From positions 186,001-250,000 of the forward strand of contig NZ_NASZ01000002.1 in NCBI RefSeq assembly GCF_014596575.1: a DNA stretch of 64,000 bases, given 5' to 3'. A program made the position numbers and the translations under genes. This document shows, piece by piece, positions 46,148 through 55,720 of this stretch. The DNA comes from Flavobacterium pokkalii (lineage in GTDB: Bacteria; Bacteroidota; Bacteroidia; Flavobacteriales; Flavobacteriaceae). The notes under the pieces are model-generated. The model was not told where the DNA came from. It was given only the letters and a program-made list of their open reading frames with translations, and ran no database searches. How positions within the stretch are numbered: position 1 is the stretch's first letter; the number at the start of each line of letters is the position of its first letter.

Positions 46148-47983
46148 ATGAACTGTTTTAAGAATGTAATTTTATTGTTAGTTGCTTTTTTTGCTGTTGT
46201 TTCCTGTACTTCGGTCGGGAAATTTACACCTAAAAACGAACAAATTGCATTTTTATCCGATGTTCATTTGTTGGATATTTATGGCGAATTTTCAGATACT
46301 GATTATAAAGGAATCCTAAATCCTGCTGATGGGAAATATACTTTAGTACGAACTATGAAATCCCAACTGCAATCAACAAGATTGTTCAACGAAAATTATT
46401 TTGCTTTTATTGCTGCTTTGGATGATGTAGTGAAACGAAATATTAAAATTGTGGCTTTACCCGGTGATTTTAGTGATGATGGTCAGCCAATAAACATTAG
46501 AGGGTTAAAAAAGATTTTAAATAATTATACTAATAAATACGGTATTCAATTTATAATTACAACGGGAAATCACGACGTGGCCAAACCTTTTTTAACTGAT
46601 TCCGGAAAAACGGATTTTTTGGGAAAGGAGGGAAAAAATCAGGTGATTATGAGCAAAGCGGGAATGTATGTTCCTAAAAGTTCGGACGAACTTCCGGCTG
46701 TAATTACAAAAGATATTGGAACGATAGGTTATGCTGAGGTTTTGGATGAATTAAAAGATTTTGGGTTTTATCCTAAAGCAACCGATTTGTATTGGGAAAC
46801 GCCTTTTACGGATTATAAGCCTGAAAATTATAGTTTTCAATTGGCTTTGGAAAATGCAACAATTGAAAAAAGAAAATATGCTATTCCGCCTTATCAAAAT
46901 CCAATTCCGGATTTAAGTTATTTGGTAGAACCTCAAAAAGGGATTTGGCTGTTAGCTATTGATGGAAATGTTTATGTGCCAAAAGCAGCAGCTCAGAATC
47001 ATCCTGAAAACCCCACTAATTATAACAGCCCGAATGTTGGCTACAATCAGGTTTTAACCCATAAAAAACACTTGATAGATTGGGTAGCAAAGGTCGCTCA
47101 GGAAGCGAAAAAAAGAGGGAAAACGCTCATTGCTTTTAGTCATTATCCGATGGTGGATTTTAATGACGATGCTTCGCCAATGATGAGAAAATTATTTGGA
47201 GAAGAGAAAATGCAATTGCACAGAGTTCCTGTTGAAGAAGTGAGTGCTCTTTTTGCAAAAGCGGGAATCCAACTTCATTTTGCGGGACACATGCACATTA
47301 ATGATACCGGAATCAGAAAATACAAAGATGGAAAAGCATTGTTTAATATCCAGATTCCGTCATTAGCGGCTTACATTCCGGGATATAAAATTTTGACTAT
47401 TCGGAGTAGAAATAAAATGCAAATCAGTACGGTTACGATTGATTCGGTACCTGATTTTAAAACGCTTTTTCCTTTGTACGAACAGGAATATGCTTATTTG
47501 CAAAATAAAAACGATCCCAATATTTGGGACAAAAAGATTTTGGAAGCCAAAAATTATCATGAATTTACCAATTGGCATCTTAAGGAATTAGTCAGAACCC
47601 GTTTTCTTAAAAACGACTGGCCAACAGATTTCAAGAACTTTTTGTTACAAGCATCTGCAAAAAAATTGTTTGCTTTTGCAAAAGTTCCTCAGTCCAAACA
47701 GCAAAAGTACAAGAATGTATCATGGAGCGGTTATGATATGATAGTCGATTTTTACCGTCTGCATTCGGCGGATGAATTGGCTCTGAAAGATATAGGGAAA
47801 GAGCGAATTCATCAGTACGAAATACTGATTGATTCTTGTTTGGCGCATTATAAAAGTGGGCTTCATGCGTCAGAAACGGAAACTTCTTTTTATGAATTTT
47901 GTTCTATTTTTAAAAGTTCTCTAAATGGAGCGCCATCCGATAATTTTATTATAAATTTGAGGAGAAATACCATCCGAAACTAA
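46148..47983 (+). CDS. Calcineurin-like metallophosphoesterase lipoprotein
   Basis: A 611-aa lipoprotein (C20 in AVVSC) with a calcineurin-like dimetal phosphoesterase domain. Metal motifs in order are DVH (D38, H40), PGDFSDDG, TGNHD, SHYPM and GHMH. The C-terminal 200 residues form a helical extension of unknown role. This fold includes phosphomonoesterases, cyclic-nucleotide phosphodiesterases and acid sphingomyelinase. Being exported and next to a PI-PLC-like protein, it may remove phosphate from an inositol phosphate or split a phosphodiester in the same substrate. It follows GH115 by 21 nt and precedes the regulator by 22 nt. Confidence 0.85.
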   Translation: MNCFKNVILLLVAFFAVVSCTSVGKFTPKNEQIAFLSDVHLLDIYGEFSDTDYKGILNPADGKYTLVRTMKSQLQSTRLFNENYFAFIAALDDVVKRNIKIVALPGDFSDDGQPINIRGLKKILNNYTNKYGIQFIITTGNHDVAKPFLTDSGKTDFLGKEGKNQVIMSKAGMYVPKSSDELPAVITKDIGTIGYAEVLDELKDFGFYPKATDLYWETPFTDYKPENYSFQLALENATIEKRKYAIPPYQNPIPDLSYLVEPQKGIWLLAIDGNVYVPKAAAQNHPENPTNYNSPNVGYNQVLTHKKHLIDWVAKVAQEAKKRGKTLIAFSHYPMVDFNDDASPMMRKLFGEEKMQLHRVPVEEVSALFAKAGIQLHFAGHMHINDTGIRKYKDGKALFNIQIPSLAAYIPGYKILTIRSRNKMQISTVTIDSVPDFKTLFPLYEQEYAYLQNKNDPNIWDKKILEAKNYHEFTNWHLKELVRTRFLKNDWPTDFKNFLLQASAKKLFAFAKVPQSKQQKYKNVSWSGYDMIVDFYRLHSADELALKDIGKERIHQYEILIDSCLAHYKSGLHASETETSFYEFCSIFKSSLNGAPSDNFIINLRRNTIRN

Positions 47984-48005
47984 TTTTTAAAACTGATTTT
48001 TTATC

Positions 48006-51000
48006 ATGAAATCTAAATTCATTATAGTTTTCATTCTGTTGATTTTGATGTCTCCGCTTATGGGGCAGAATATAAAATTTGAACATTATAGTGAAAATAA
48101 CGGCTTGTCTTATAATTCGGTGCGACATATTGTTCAGGACAAAAATGGATTTTTGTGGTTGGGAACTTTTTTTGGACTCAATCGTTTTGATGGTTATCAG
48201 TTTAAGGCTTACATGAGTTCGGAATTGGGAAAAAATAAAATTTTCAATGACGATATTACTGCTTTAGAATTGGATAAAGCTTCTAATAATTTATGGATAG
48301 GAACCCGAAAAGGGCTTACTTTGTATAATATGGATACCCATGTTTTTAGTACTTTTTTTAACCAAAAAACAAATCCGAATAGTTTACCCGAAGACGAAAT
48401 CCGCGCAGTGCATGTTGATAAATTTAAAAGAGTCTGGGTAGGAACAATGACTAAAGGATTGTCGGTTTTTAATCCCAACGAAAGGCGTTTTACTAAAATA
48501 AACATTAAGGGTTTTGAATACATCAAAGCCATTTTTCAGGATAAAAAAGGAAATATTTGGGTAGGAAGTTTTGGTAGGGGGTCAGTCGCCAAAATTATTT
48601 TGGGAGCTAATGGAGAGATTTTAAAAATAAACACTTATACCTTGTCGGTTCCAAATTCGAATCAAAAAAATCCCTATATCAATTTTATTTACGAAGACGT
48701 TAAATCGGATGTTTTTGTGGGAACGCGGGAAGGTTTATATAAATTAAACAAATCGCAAAATATTTTTGAGAATCTTTATATCAAAGATGTAGTTTTAAGG
48801 AACAAATTAGGACCTTATTTTATTGCAATAGCTCATGCGCCAGATGGTAAATATTGGCTGGGAACCTTAGGAGGGATTTTGGTTTGTGATCAGTTAGAAG
48901 ATGTTGCTATTGGTAAATTTCAAAGGTATTTTTCTAAACTAACTGATGATAATTCCTTAGTTGGGAATATTGTTAATTCGCTTTATTTTGATAAGTCCGG
49001 GGTTTTATGGATTGGTACTGAAGATGGTTTGGATAAATACGATCCTTATGGGAATCAGTTTAAAATTAGTAAGGATATTTCGTTTTATAATGATAATCAA
49101 AAACCCAGTATAAGAGGTTTTTCCAAAACTTACGACGGAAAAGTTATTGTAGCCACTAGATATAACGGACTTTTTATTTCGCGGGATAAGGATTTTGTGC
49201 CATTGTATAATGATACGAATGATATTGCCAGTATTTATTCTAATGACGGAAAACTTTTTTATTGCGGTTTGTGGAACGGGAAAATATTGGTTTATAATTA
49301 TTTGACGAACAGTTCCCGGTTAGTCGATATTGGAGTGAAAAGTTCTCCTTTGATTTCTTTTTTAGTAGCCGATGAGAATACTTTGGTGGCAGGTTCTTTT
49401 GGAGAAGGTGCTGTGATTTTAGATGCTAAAACACTTCAGGTTAAAATTCCCAAAGGTGTTTTGTTGCCTGATTTTCAAATTAATAAAATAAAGGTGGATC
49501 GTTTTAAAAATTTATGGTTTGCCACCGAAACCGGAGTTGCGAAGTATAATTTAAAAACCAAAAAGGTCAAATTGTATTTAGAAGCACCACATAATAAAGT
49601 TGGTTTACCGGCCAATCATGTGAGTGATATTTTGATTGATGATAATGGTGATATTTGGGTCGCAACAGTAAAAGGACTCGGGTTTTATAATGCGAAGAAA
49701 GATGCTTTTATTCCTGTTTTAGAACCAAAAGAGCTTCATGGAAAATGGATTACCGATTTGGAAATGGATAATGATGGTTATTTGTGGCTGAATATTAATA
49801 ATAATAGCGTTGCCAGATATAAGAAAAAATCAAAGAAAATAAATATTTATTATGTTGACAGCGGTAACCGTTTAGATGTTTTTAGTTCCAAAGGTTTTTA
49901 TAGTTTAAATAATTCGACAATTTATTTAGGAGGAAAAAATGGTGTAATTTATTTTTCGGCAGATAAAATTAAGGAGAATAAAGTCGCTCCTTCACCCATT
50001 ATCACGGAGTTTAAAGTGCAAAACGAAGAGGTGTTTCCCGGTTTAGAAATTAACGGACAAATTCCGCTTTTAAAAGATATTAATACGTATAAAGAAGTAG
50101 AGCTTAATTATGATAATCGTAATTTTTCAATTCAATTTTCGGCGCCATCTTATAGCACTGAACGTCTAAATACTTTTGAATATATGTTAGAAGGTTTTGA
50201 TGAAAATTGGATAACTACTACCAGTGAATCCCGGACAATTCAATATACTAACTTGAATCCGGATGATTACATTTTTAAAATCAGAGCCCGAAATAGTGAC
50301 GGAATTTGGAGCAAAACTGCCGCTTATCATATCACTATTTTATCGCCTTTCTGGACTACAACTAAGATTTTCCTGTTGTTGGTTTTGATTGTTTTGATTA
50401 CGTCTTATTATATTCGAAAAGAAATTAAATCCCGAATTAAATTAAGACAGGCACTTTTGCTGGAACGTGTTAAAAGAGACAGTGACGAACGTTTGTCTAA
50501 CGAAAAATTGCAATTCTTTACGAATATTTCCCATGAATTAAGAACGCCTTTGACATTAATTTTAGGTCCGGCAAAACAATTGTTAGAGCAAAAAGACAGC
50601 TTTGATTATGATAAAAATAAGTTGTATTTGATTTATCAAAATGCCAGCAGATTGTTGTTATTGGTGAATCAAATTTTGGATTTTAGAAAAGCACAATCAG
50701 GGGAGTTGAAATTAAAAGTGTCTAAAACAGAAATTGTAGCCAATACACAAACGGTTTTTAATTCTTTTGCCGAATTAGCTCATGAAAAAGAGATTAATTT
50801 TAATTTTAATCACGAAGAGGAAAGTATAGAAGGTTGGGTAGATGTAGATAAATACCATAAAATACTCTATAATTTATTGTCGAATGCCTTGAAATTCACG
50901 AATAATTACGGAAATGTCGATTTGTATGTGGGAGTAAAAGAAGAAGGTGATATTCGGAAATTAATTGTTGAGGTAAGCGATGACGGAATAGGAATTCCGC

Positions 51001-52037
51001 TCGAGAGTCAGGAAAAAATATTTTCAAGATTTTATCAGGTAAAGGGAAGTAAAAAGAATAACACGGGTTCTGGTATTGGTCTGTCGTTAGTGATTTCTTT
51101 GGTTGACGTACACAAAGGTCATTTGGAGTTAAAGAGTGCGCCTGCTAAGGGAAGTGTCTTTATTTTAGAATTGCCAATTTCTAAAGAAAGTTATAAGAAA
51201 AATGAAGTTTTTGATATTGAATACAAAGAGGAAGAAGCAGTTTATACTGTGGTTGATAAGCTTAAAAAAGGCAATCAAAGTACCGAATTAAGACAAAATA
51301 TCGTTGTGATTGAAGATAATGCCAAACTTCGTTATTTTATCGTTGACTATTTATCAGAATTTTATAAAGTGTATCAGGCCGAAAATGGAGATGAAGGACT
51401 GAATCTTTGCCGAAAAATTAAGCCGGCTCTTTGTGTAGTCGATGCCATGATGCCGGTAATGGGTGGGTTTCAGTTTGTAGAAGCTTTAAAAAGTGATGAA
51501 AATATTAGTCATACTGCTTTGATTATGCTTACCGCCTTATCTGAAAATGAAAATAAGATTAAAGGTTATAATTTAGGTGTAGATGAATATATGGTCAAAC
51601 CTTTTGATCCTGCGTTGTTAAAAACCCGAATTGATAACATTATTAAAACCCGAAGCGAATTGAAACAGCGTTTTTCGGGAGAGATTGAAACGGATGTTTC
51701 GACTTTGACGCATTCGCAATTGGATATAGATTTTATTTCAGATATTACTGATTTGATTGAAAAAAATATTAGTGATCCGGAACTCACCGCTAATTATTTG
51801 TGCGCTGAATTAGGAATGAGTTCTTCCAAGTTGTATCGAAAAATAAAACAACTAACCGATTTGTCGCCTAATGAATATATAAGAACCGTTCGATTGAAAA
51901 AAGCGGCTCAGTTATTAAAATTAAAAACACTTAATGTTTCAGAAGTGGCTGATAAAGTGGGATTTAATGATCCTTTGTATTTTAGTCGATGTTTTAAAAA
52001 GCAATTTGGCTATTCGCCAAGTAAATTGATTAAGTAG
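48006..52037 (+). CDS. Hybrid two-component sensor/regulator (HTCS)
   Basis: A single-polypeptide two-component system typical of Bacteroidota glycan loci, 1343 aa. Order: signal peptide (to about residue 20), two seven-bladed propellers of two-component regulator repeats (about 30-700), a Y_Y_Y domain (about 710-780), one transmembrane helix (about 786-805), histidine kinase with phospho-acceptor H843 in NISHELRTPL, ATPase domain (about 945-1060), receiver domain with D1146 in VVDAMMP, and an AraC-type DNA-binding domain (about 1240-1343). It binds a periplasmic oligosaccharide and activates the locus. As the last gene of the enzyme set it is probably autoregulated. Confidence 0.95.
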   Translation: MKSKFIIVFILLILMSPLMGQNIKFEHYSENNGLSYNSVRHIVQDKNGFLWLGTFFGLNRFDGYQFKAYMSSELGKNKIFNDDITALELDKASNNLWIGTRKGLTLYNMDTHVFSTFFNQKTNPNSLPEDEIRAVHVDKFKRVWVGTMTKGLSVFNPNERRFTKINIKGFEYIKAIFQDKKGNIWVGSFGRGSVAKIILGANGEILKINTYTLSVPNSNQKNPYINFIYEDVKSDVFVGTREGLYKLNKSQNIFENLYIKDVVLRNKLGPYFIAIAHAPDGKYWLGTLGGILVCDQLEDVAIGKFQRYFSKLTDDNSLVGNIVNSLYFDKSGVLWIGTEDGLDKYDPYGNQFKISKDISFYNDNQKPSIRGFSKTYDGKVIVATRYNGLFISRDKDFVPLYNDTNDIASIYSNDGKLFYCGLWNGKILVYNYLTNSSRLVDIGVKSSPLISFLVADENTLVAGSFGEGAVILDAKTLQVKIPKGVLLPDFQINKIKVDRFKNLWFATETGVAKYNLKTKKVKLYLEAPHNKVGLPANHVSDILIDDNGDIWVATVKGLGFYNAKKDAFIPVLEPKELHGKWITDLEMDNDGYLWLNINNNSVARYKKKSKKINIYYVDSGNRLDVFSSKGFYSLNNSTIYLGGKNGVIYFSADKIKENKVAPSPIITEFKVQNEEVFPGLEINGQIPLLKDINTYKEVELNYDNRNFSIQFSAPSYSTERLNTFEYMLEGFDENWITTTSESRTIQYTNLNPDDYIFKIRARNSDGIWSKTAAYHITILSPFWTTTKIFLLLVLIVLITSYYIRKEIKSRIKLRQALLLERVKRDSDERLSNEKLQFFTNISHELRTPLTLILGPAKQLLEQKDSFDYDKNKLYLIYQNASRLLLLVNQILDFRKAQSGELKLKVSKTEIVANTQTVFNSFAELAHEKEINFNFNHEEESIEGWVDVDKYHKILYNLLSNALKFTNNYGNVDLYVGVKEEGDIRKLIVEVSDDGIGIPLESQEKIFSRFYQVKGSKKNNTGSGIGLSLVISLVDVHKGHLELKSAPAKGSVFILELPISKESYKKNEVFDIEYKEEEAVYTVVDKLKKGNQSTELRQNIVVIEDNAKLRYFIVDYLSEFYKVYQAENGDEGLNLCRKIKPALCVVDAMMPVMGGFQFVEALKSDENISHTALIMLTALSENENKIKGYNLGVDEYMVKPFDPALLKTRIDNIIKTRSELKQRFSGEIETDVSTLTHSQLDIDFISDITDLIEKNISDPELTANYLCAELGMSSSKLYRKIKQLTDLSPNEYIRTVRLKKAAQLLKLKTLNVSEVADKVGFNDPLYFSRCFKKQFGYSPSKLIK

Positions 52038-52265
52038 TTGGTTTTTAATTTTTTAAGCTTGGTCTTTTTAAGTATTAAATATTTCTTTGTGTAAAATTAC
52101 TTTTAGTTATTTTTTGATAAAAATTGTTTTTTGGCACAATTTTAGAGAATTGTGTTGGCTTATTTTGGAATTTAATATATATATTAGCAAATGTTTAAAT
52201 TAATAGTCTAATTTTTGTAAAAAGTATTTATTTGAATTGGATTTTTAAAATTTTGAACAAAATAG

Positions 52266-52309
52266 TTGCGATTAGATTATTAAGAATTATATTTGTGCAA
52301 TCGATTACA
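52266..52309 (+). promoter_or_regulatory. exuT promoter with LacI-type operator
   Basis: TTG at 52266-52268, a 19-nt spacer and TATATTTG at 52288-52295 form a promoter. It is directly followed by the operator TGCAATCGATTACA at 52296-52309, a palindrome with a central CG and one mismatched arm base. The same palindrome occurs before kduI and the second GH28. A repressor bound here would cover the transcription start. Confidence 0.75.
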
Positions 52310-52477
52310 ATTCTTTTGTTGTGGTTGTATATATATTGAACTAATTTTTTGATTAGTATAGTGTTGCGCTTTGTTTAGATATGGCGCTAATTTTTTTGCC
52401 TTTTTCTAAAACGATTTCGGTGAAAACAATAAGAAAGAATATTTTAACATTAAATAAAATTTATAAACATTTTAATT
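52310..52477. other. Leader of the hexuronate transporter gene
   Basis: From the HTCS stop at 52037 to 52477 there are 440 nt without a convincing gene. The half beyond the operator would be a long untranslated leader of about 170 nt. A short reading frame starting at 52381 overlaps exuT in another frame and has no codon or family support. No clear terminator follows the HTCS gene. Confidence 0.45.
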
Positions 52478-53923
52478 ATGAGCCAAACAAACAAAGCTGT
52501 TGGAAATTATCGCTGGACAATTTGTTCCTTACTGTTTTTTGCAACAACGATAAATTATTTAGATAGACAGGTTCTTTCTTTGACATGGAGTGATTTTATT
52601 GCTCCTGAATTTCATTGGACAAATAACGATTACGGTAATATTACTGCTTTGTTTTCCATTTTTTATGCGGTTTCCTTGTTGTTTGCTGGTAAATTTGTAG
52701 ACTGGATGGATACTAAAAAAGGATTTCTTTGGGCTATTGGAGTTTGGTCTTTAGGTGCTTGTTTACATGCGTTTGCAGGAATTGCTACTTCAGGATTATT
52801 AACGGGAAAGTGGTTTGTAGGTTTTGAAGGAGCTAAAGAAATGATTGCTACAGTTGAGGATACTTCTCTAATTATTAGTGTGAGTGTTTCATTATTTATT
52901 TTTGCAAGATTTGTTTTGGCAGTTGGTGAAGCTGGAAACTTTCCGGCAGCTATTAAAACTACTGCTGAATATTTTCCTAAAAAAGACAGGGCATTTGCAA
53001 CCAGTATTTTTAATGCCGGTGCTACGGTAGGAGCTTTGGCGGCTCCTGTTACCATTCCTTTTATTGCTGAAGCTTATGGCTGGGAAATGTCTTTTATTAT
53101 TATTGGTGCTTTAGGTTTCTTATGGATGGGATTTTGGACCTTTATGTATGATAAACCGGAAAATCACTCTAAAGTTGGTGAGGCTGAATTAGAGTATATT
53201 CAACAGGATGCGGTTGCTGATAGTAAAATGGAAGGATATGTTCCTGAATCAGCTGCAAAAGTATCTTTGGCTAAGTGTTTTAGTTATAAGCAAACCTGGG
53301 CTTTTGCTTTTGGTAAATTTATGACTGACGGAGTTTGGTGGTTTTTCTTGTTTTGGACTCCGGCTTATTTAAGTTCAGTTTATGATATGGATTCTACAGA
53401 AGCGGCTTTTCCGTTATTTGTATTGTATATGATTACTTTATTGTCAATCATTGGAGGTTGGTTGCCAACCTATTTTGTAGATAAAAAAGGTATGAATCCT
53501 TATGAAGGTCGTATGAAAGCGATGTTGATTTTTGCCTTTTTTCCTTTATTAGCATTAGTAGCTCAGCCATTAGGGCATATTTCTTATTGGTTGCCTGTAC
53601 TTATTATTGGTATTGCGGGAGCTGCTCACCAGGCTTGGTCGGCTAATATCTTTACAACAGTTGGAGATATGTTTCCTAAAAAAGCTATCGCGACCATTAC
53701 CGGTATTGGAGGTTTAGCCGGAGGTTTAGGTTCTACGTTAATTAATAAAGGATCAGGAGTTTTGTTTGATTATTCTAAAGAGAGCGAAATGATGTTTTTA
53801 GGTTTCAAAGGAATTGAAGCTGGTTATTTCATTATTTTCTCTATTTGTGCTGTTTGTTATTTGATCGGATGGGTGGTAATGAAATCATTAGTACCTAAAT
53901 ACGCGCCTATAACTGACTTGTAA
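52478..53923 (+). CDS. exuT: Hexuronate transporter (MFS, ExuT-like)
   Basis: A 12-helix major facilitator of the anion:cation symporter branch, like ExuT, which imports galacturonate and glucuronate. Family marks include NYLDRQVLSL in helix 1, the GEAGNFPAAIKTTAEYFP motif after helix 4, and FNAGATVGALAAP. The length (481 aa) includes an inserted, mostly hydrophobic segment around residues 105-135 that lengthens the N-terminal half. It has its own promoter/operator and terminator, and stands before the uronate catabolic operon under the same predicted repressor. Confidence 0.92.
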   Translation: MSQTNKAVGNYRWTICSLLFFATTINYLDRQVLSLTWSDFIAPEFHWTNNDYGNITALFSIFYAVSLLFAGKFVDWMDTKKGFLWAIGVWSLGACLHAFAGIATSGLLTGKWFVGFEGAKEMIATVEDTSLIISVSVSLFIFARFVLAVGEAGNFPAAIKTTAEYFPKKDRAFATSIFNAGATVGALAAPVTIPFIAEAYGWEMSFIIIGALGFLWMGFWTFMYDKPENHSKVGEAELEYIQQDAVADSKMEGYVPESAAKVSLAKCFSYKQTWAFAFGKFMTDGVWWFFLFWTPAYLSSVYDMDSTEAAFPLFVLYMITLLSIIGGWLPTYFVDKKGMNPYEGRMKAMLIFAFFPLLALVAQPLGHISYWLPVLIIGIAGAAHQAWSANIFTTVGDMFPKKAIATITGIGGLAGGLGSTLINKGSGVLFDYSKESEMMFLGFKGIEAGYFIIFSICAVCYLIGWVVMKSLVPKYAPITDL

Positions 53924-53930
53924 AATATAT

Positions 53931-53968
53931 AAAAAGCTCTCTTGTGAAATTAAGAGGGCTTTTTGTTT
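53931..53968 (+). terminator. Terminator of exuT
   Basis: AAAAAGCTCTCTT at 53931-53943 pairs with AAGAGGGCTTTTT at 53952-53964 with one wobble, followed by more Ts. Confidence 0.85.
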
Positions 53969-54009
53969 TTTTAACTTTTTATAGAAAACATGTTTTTTAG
54001 AAAAGTACC

Positions 54010-54049
54010 TTTGCAATAAAATAAATTAATACCTTTGTAATCGATTACA
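54010..54049 (+). promoter_or_regulatory. kdu/uxa operon promoter with perfect operator
   Basis: TTTG at 54010-54013 and TACCTTTG at 54030-54037 are spaced by 16 nt. The perfect 14-bp palindrome TGTAATCGATTACA at 54036-54049 overlaps the last two bases of the -7 element and ends 15 nt before the kduI start. Overlap with the promoter fits direct repression by the LacI-type protein encoded at 62253. Confidence 0.82.
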
Positions 54050-54064
54050 TAAAATTAAAATATT

Positions 54065-54904
54065 ATGACAAAATATAGTTCCAGATACGCATCGAGCCCA
54101 CAGGCGGTAAAAAACTACGATACTAAACAATTAAGAGAAGAATTTCTGATTGATGATTTAATGCAGGAAGATGAAGTAGTGTTGGTTTATTCGCATTACG
54201 ACCGTTATATTGCGGGGTCAGTAGTTCCTGTGAGTAAAGATTTAGTTCTTGAAACAATTGATCCGCTTAAAGCTCCTTATTTTTTAGAAAGAAGAGAGTT
54301 GGGGATTATTAATGTGGGTGGAAATGGTTCTGTTGTGGTTGAAGGAGAAACTTATGAATTAGGTCTTAAAGATGCTCTGTATATTGGTGCTGGAAATAAA
54401 GAAGTGATTTTTAAATCGGAAGATGCCAAAAATCCGGCTAAGTTCTATATCAATTCTGCGCCAGCTCACACGACTTATCCTACTGTGAAAGTTAGTTTGG
54501 CGGAAGCTAATAAATTACATTTGGGTACAATGGAAACGGCTAATCACCGTACCGTAAACCAAATGATTATTGGAAGTGTGGTGACTACTTGTCAATTACA
54601 AATGGGAATGACGGAGTTAAAACCGGGAAGTGTTTGGAATACGATGCCGGCTCACGTACACGATCGTCGTATGGAAGTTTATTTCTATTTAGATATTCCT
54701 GAAAATCAAGCGGTATGTCACTTTATGGGTGAGCCACAGGAAACAAGACATATCTGGATGAACAATCATCAGGCGGTAATTTCTCCACCATGGTCTATCC
54801 ACTCAGGGGCAGGAACATCTAATTATACTTTTATCTGGGGTATGGCAGGTGAGAACTTAGATTACGGAGATATGGATGTTTGTAAAATCACTGATTTAAG
54901 ATAA
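54065..54904 (+). CDS. kduI: 5-Dehydro-4-deoxy-D-glucuronate isomerase
   Basis: KduI converts 5-dehydro-4-deoxy-D-glucuronate, made from unsaturated uronates released by polysaccharide lyases, into 3-deoxy-D-glycero-2,5-hexodiulosonate. The cupin metal site is complete: H197 and H199 in PAHVHDRR, E204, and H246 in WSIHSG. Length is 279 aa, as in E. coli. It is the first gene of the uronate operon, 15 nt after the operator, with kduD 6 nt downstream. Its presence means the host handles lyase products as well as free uronates. Confidence 0.96.
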   Translation: MTKYSSRYASSPQAVKNYDTKQLREEFLIDDLMQEDEVVLVYSHYDRYIAGSVVPVSKDLVLETIDPLKAPYFLERRELGIINVGGNGSVVVEGETYELGLKDALYIGAGNKEVIFKSEDAKNPAKFYINSAPAHTTYPTVKVSLAEANKLHLGTMETANHRTVNQMIIGSVVTTCQLQMGMTELKPGSVWNTMPAHVHDRRMEVYFYLDIPENQAVCHFMGEPQETRHIWMNNHQAVISPPWSIHSGAGTSNYTFIWGMAGENLDYGDMDVCKITDLR

Positions 54905-54910
54905 TCAAAA

Positions 54911-55702
54911 ATGACAAATTTATTTGATATACAAGGAAAAGTTGCCCTTATCACAGGAAGTACGCACGGACTGGGAATGGCAATGGCTAAAGGATTAGGA
55001 CAGGCCGGAGCAACGATTGTGGTGAACGGAAATTCTTCACAGGAGAAAATTGATAATGCTGTAGCAGAATTAAAAAGCGAAGGAATCAATGCTGTTGGTT
55101 ATAAATTTAATGTAACTGAAGAAGAGCAAGTAAAGGCTGCTGTTGCAAAAATTGAAACTGAAGTTGGTCCAATTGATATCTTGATCAACAATGCCGGAAT
55201 TATTAAAAGAATTCCAATGTTGGAAATGGAGGTAGCTGATTTCCGTGAAGTAGTGGATATTGATTTAGTAAGTCCGTTTATTGTTTCTAAGCATGTGGCC
55301 AAAGGAATGATAGAAAGAAGAGCTGGGAAAATCATCAATATTTGCTCCATGATGAGTGAATTAGGTAGAAGTACCGTTTCGGCTTATGCTGCTGCAAAAG
55401 GTGGTTTGAAAATGTTAACTAAAAACATGGCGACCGAATGGGCTAAATACAATGTTCAAATCAACGGAATTGGGCCTGGATATTTTGCTACGGAACAAAC
55501 AAAACCAATTAGAGTTGACGGACATCCGTTTAATGATTTTATCATTAGCAGAACACCGGCAGCTAAATGGGGTGATCCAAGTGATTTAGCTGGAGCGGCA
55601 ATCTTTTTGTCGTCTAAGGCAAGTGATTTTGTAAACGGTCATATTTTATATGTTGATGGTGGAATTTTGGCTACCATTGGTAAACCATCAAATGAAGATT
55701 AA
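54911..55702 (+). CDS. kduD: 2-Deoxy-D-gluconate 3-dehydrogenase
   Basis: A short-chain dehydrogenase that reduces the KduI product to 2-keto-3-deoxygluconate (KDG). The coenzyme motif TGSTHGLG is at residues 15-22 and the catalytic Y159/K163 pair lies in SAYAAAK. NNAG and the C-terminal VDGGILA also fit. Length is 263 aa. The gene is in the kdu/uxa operon, 18 nt before uxaC. Confidence 0.94.
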   Translation: MTNLFDIQGKVALITGSTHGLGMAMAKGLGQAGATIVVNGNSSQEKIDNAVAELKSEGINAVGYKFNVTEEEQVKAAVAKIETEVGPIDILINNAGIIKRIPMLEMEVADFREVVDIDLVSPFIVSKHVAKGMIERRAGKIINICSMMSELGRSTVSAYAAAKGGLKMLTKNMATEWAKYNVQINGIGPGYFATEQTKPIRVDGHPFNDFIISRTPAAKWGDPSDLAGAAIFLSSKASDFVNGHILYVDGGILATIGKPSNED

Positions 55703-55720
55703 TATTTTAAGGAAATTATA

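Noticed and set aside
52381..52566. Small open frame (61 codons) before exuT
   Set aside because: It overlaps the exuT start in another frame and has no recognisable protein features; exuT has a clear start at 52478.
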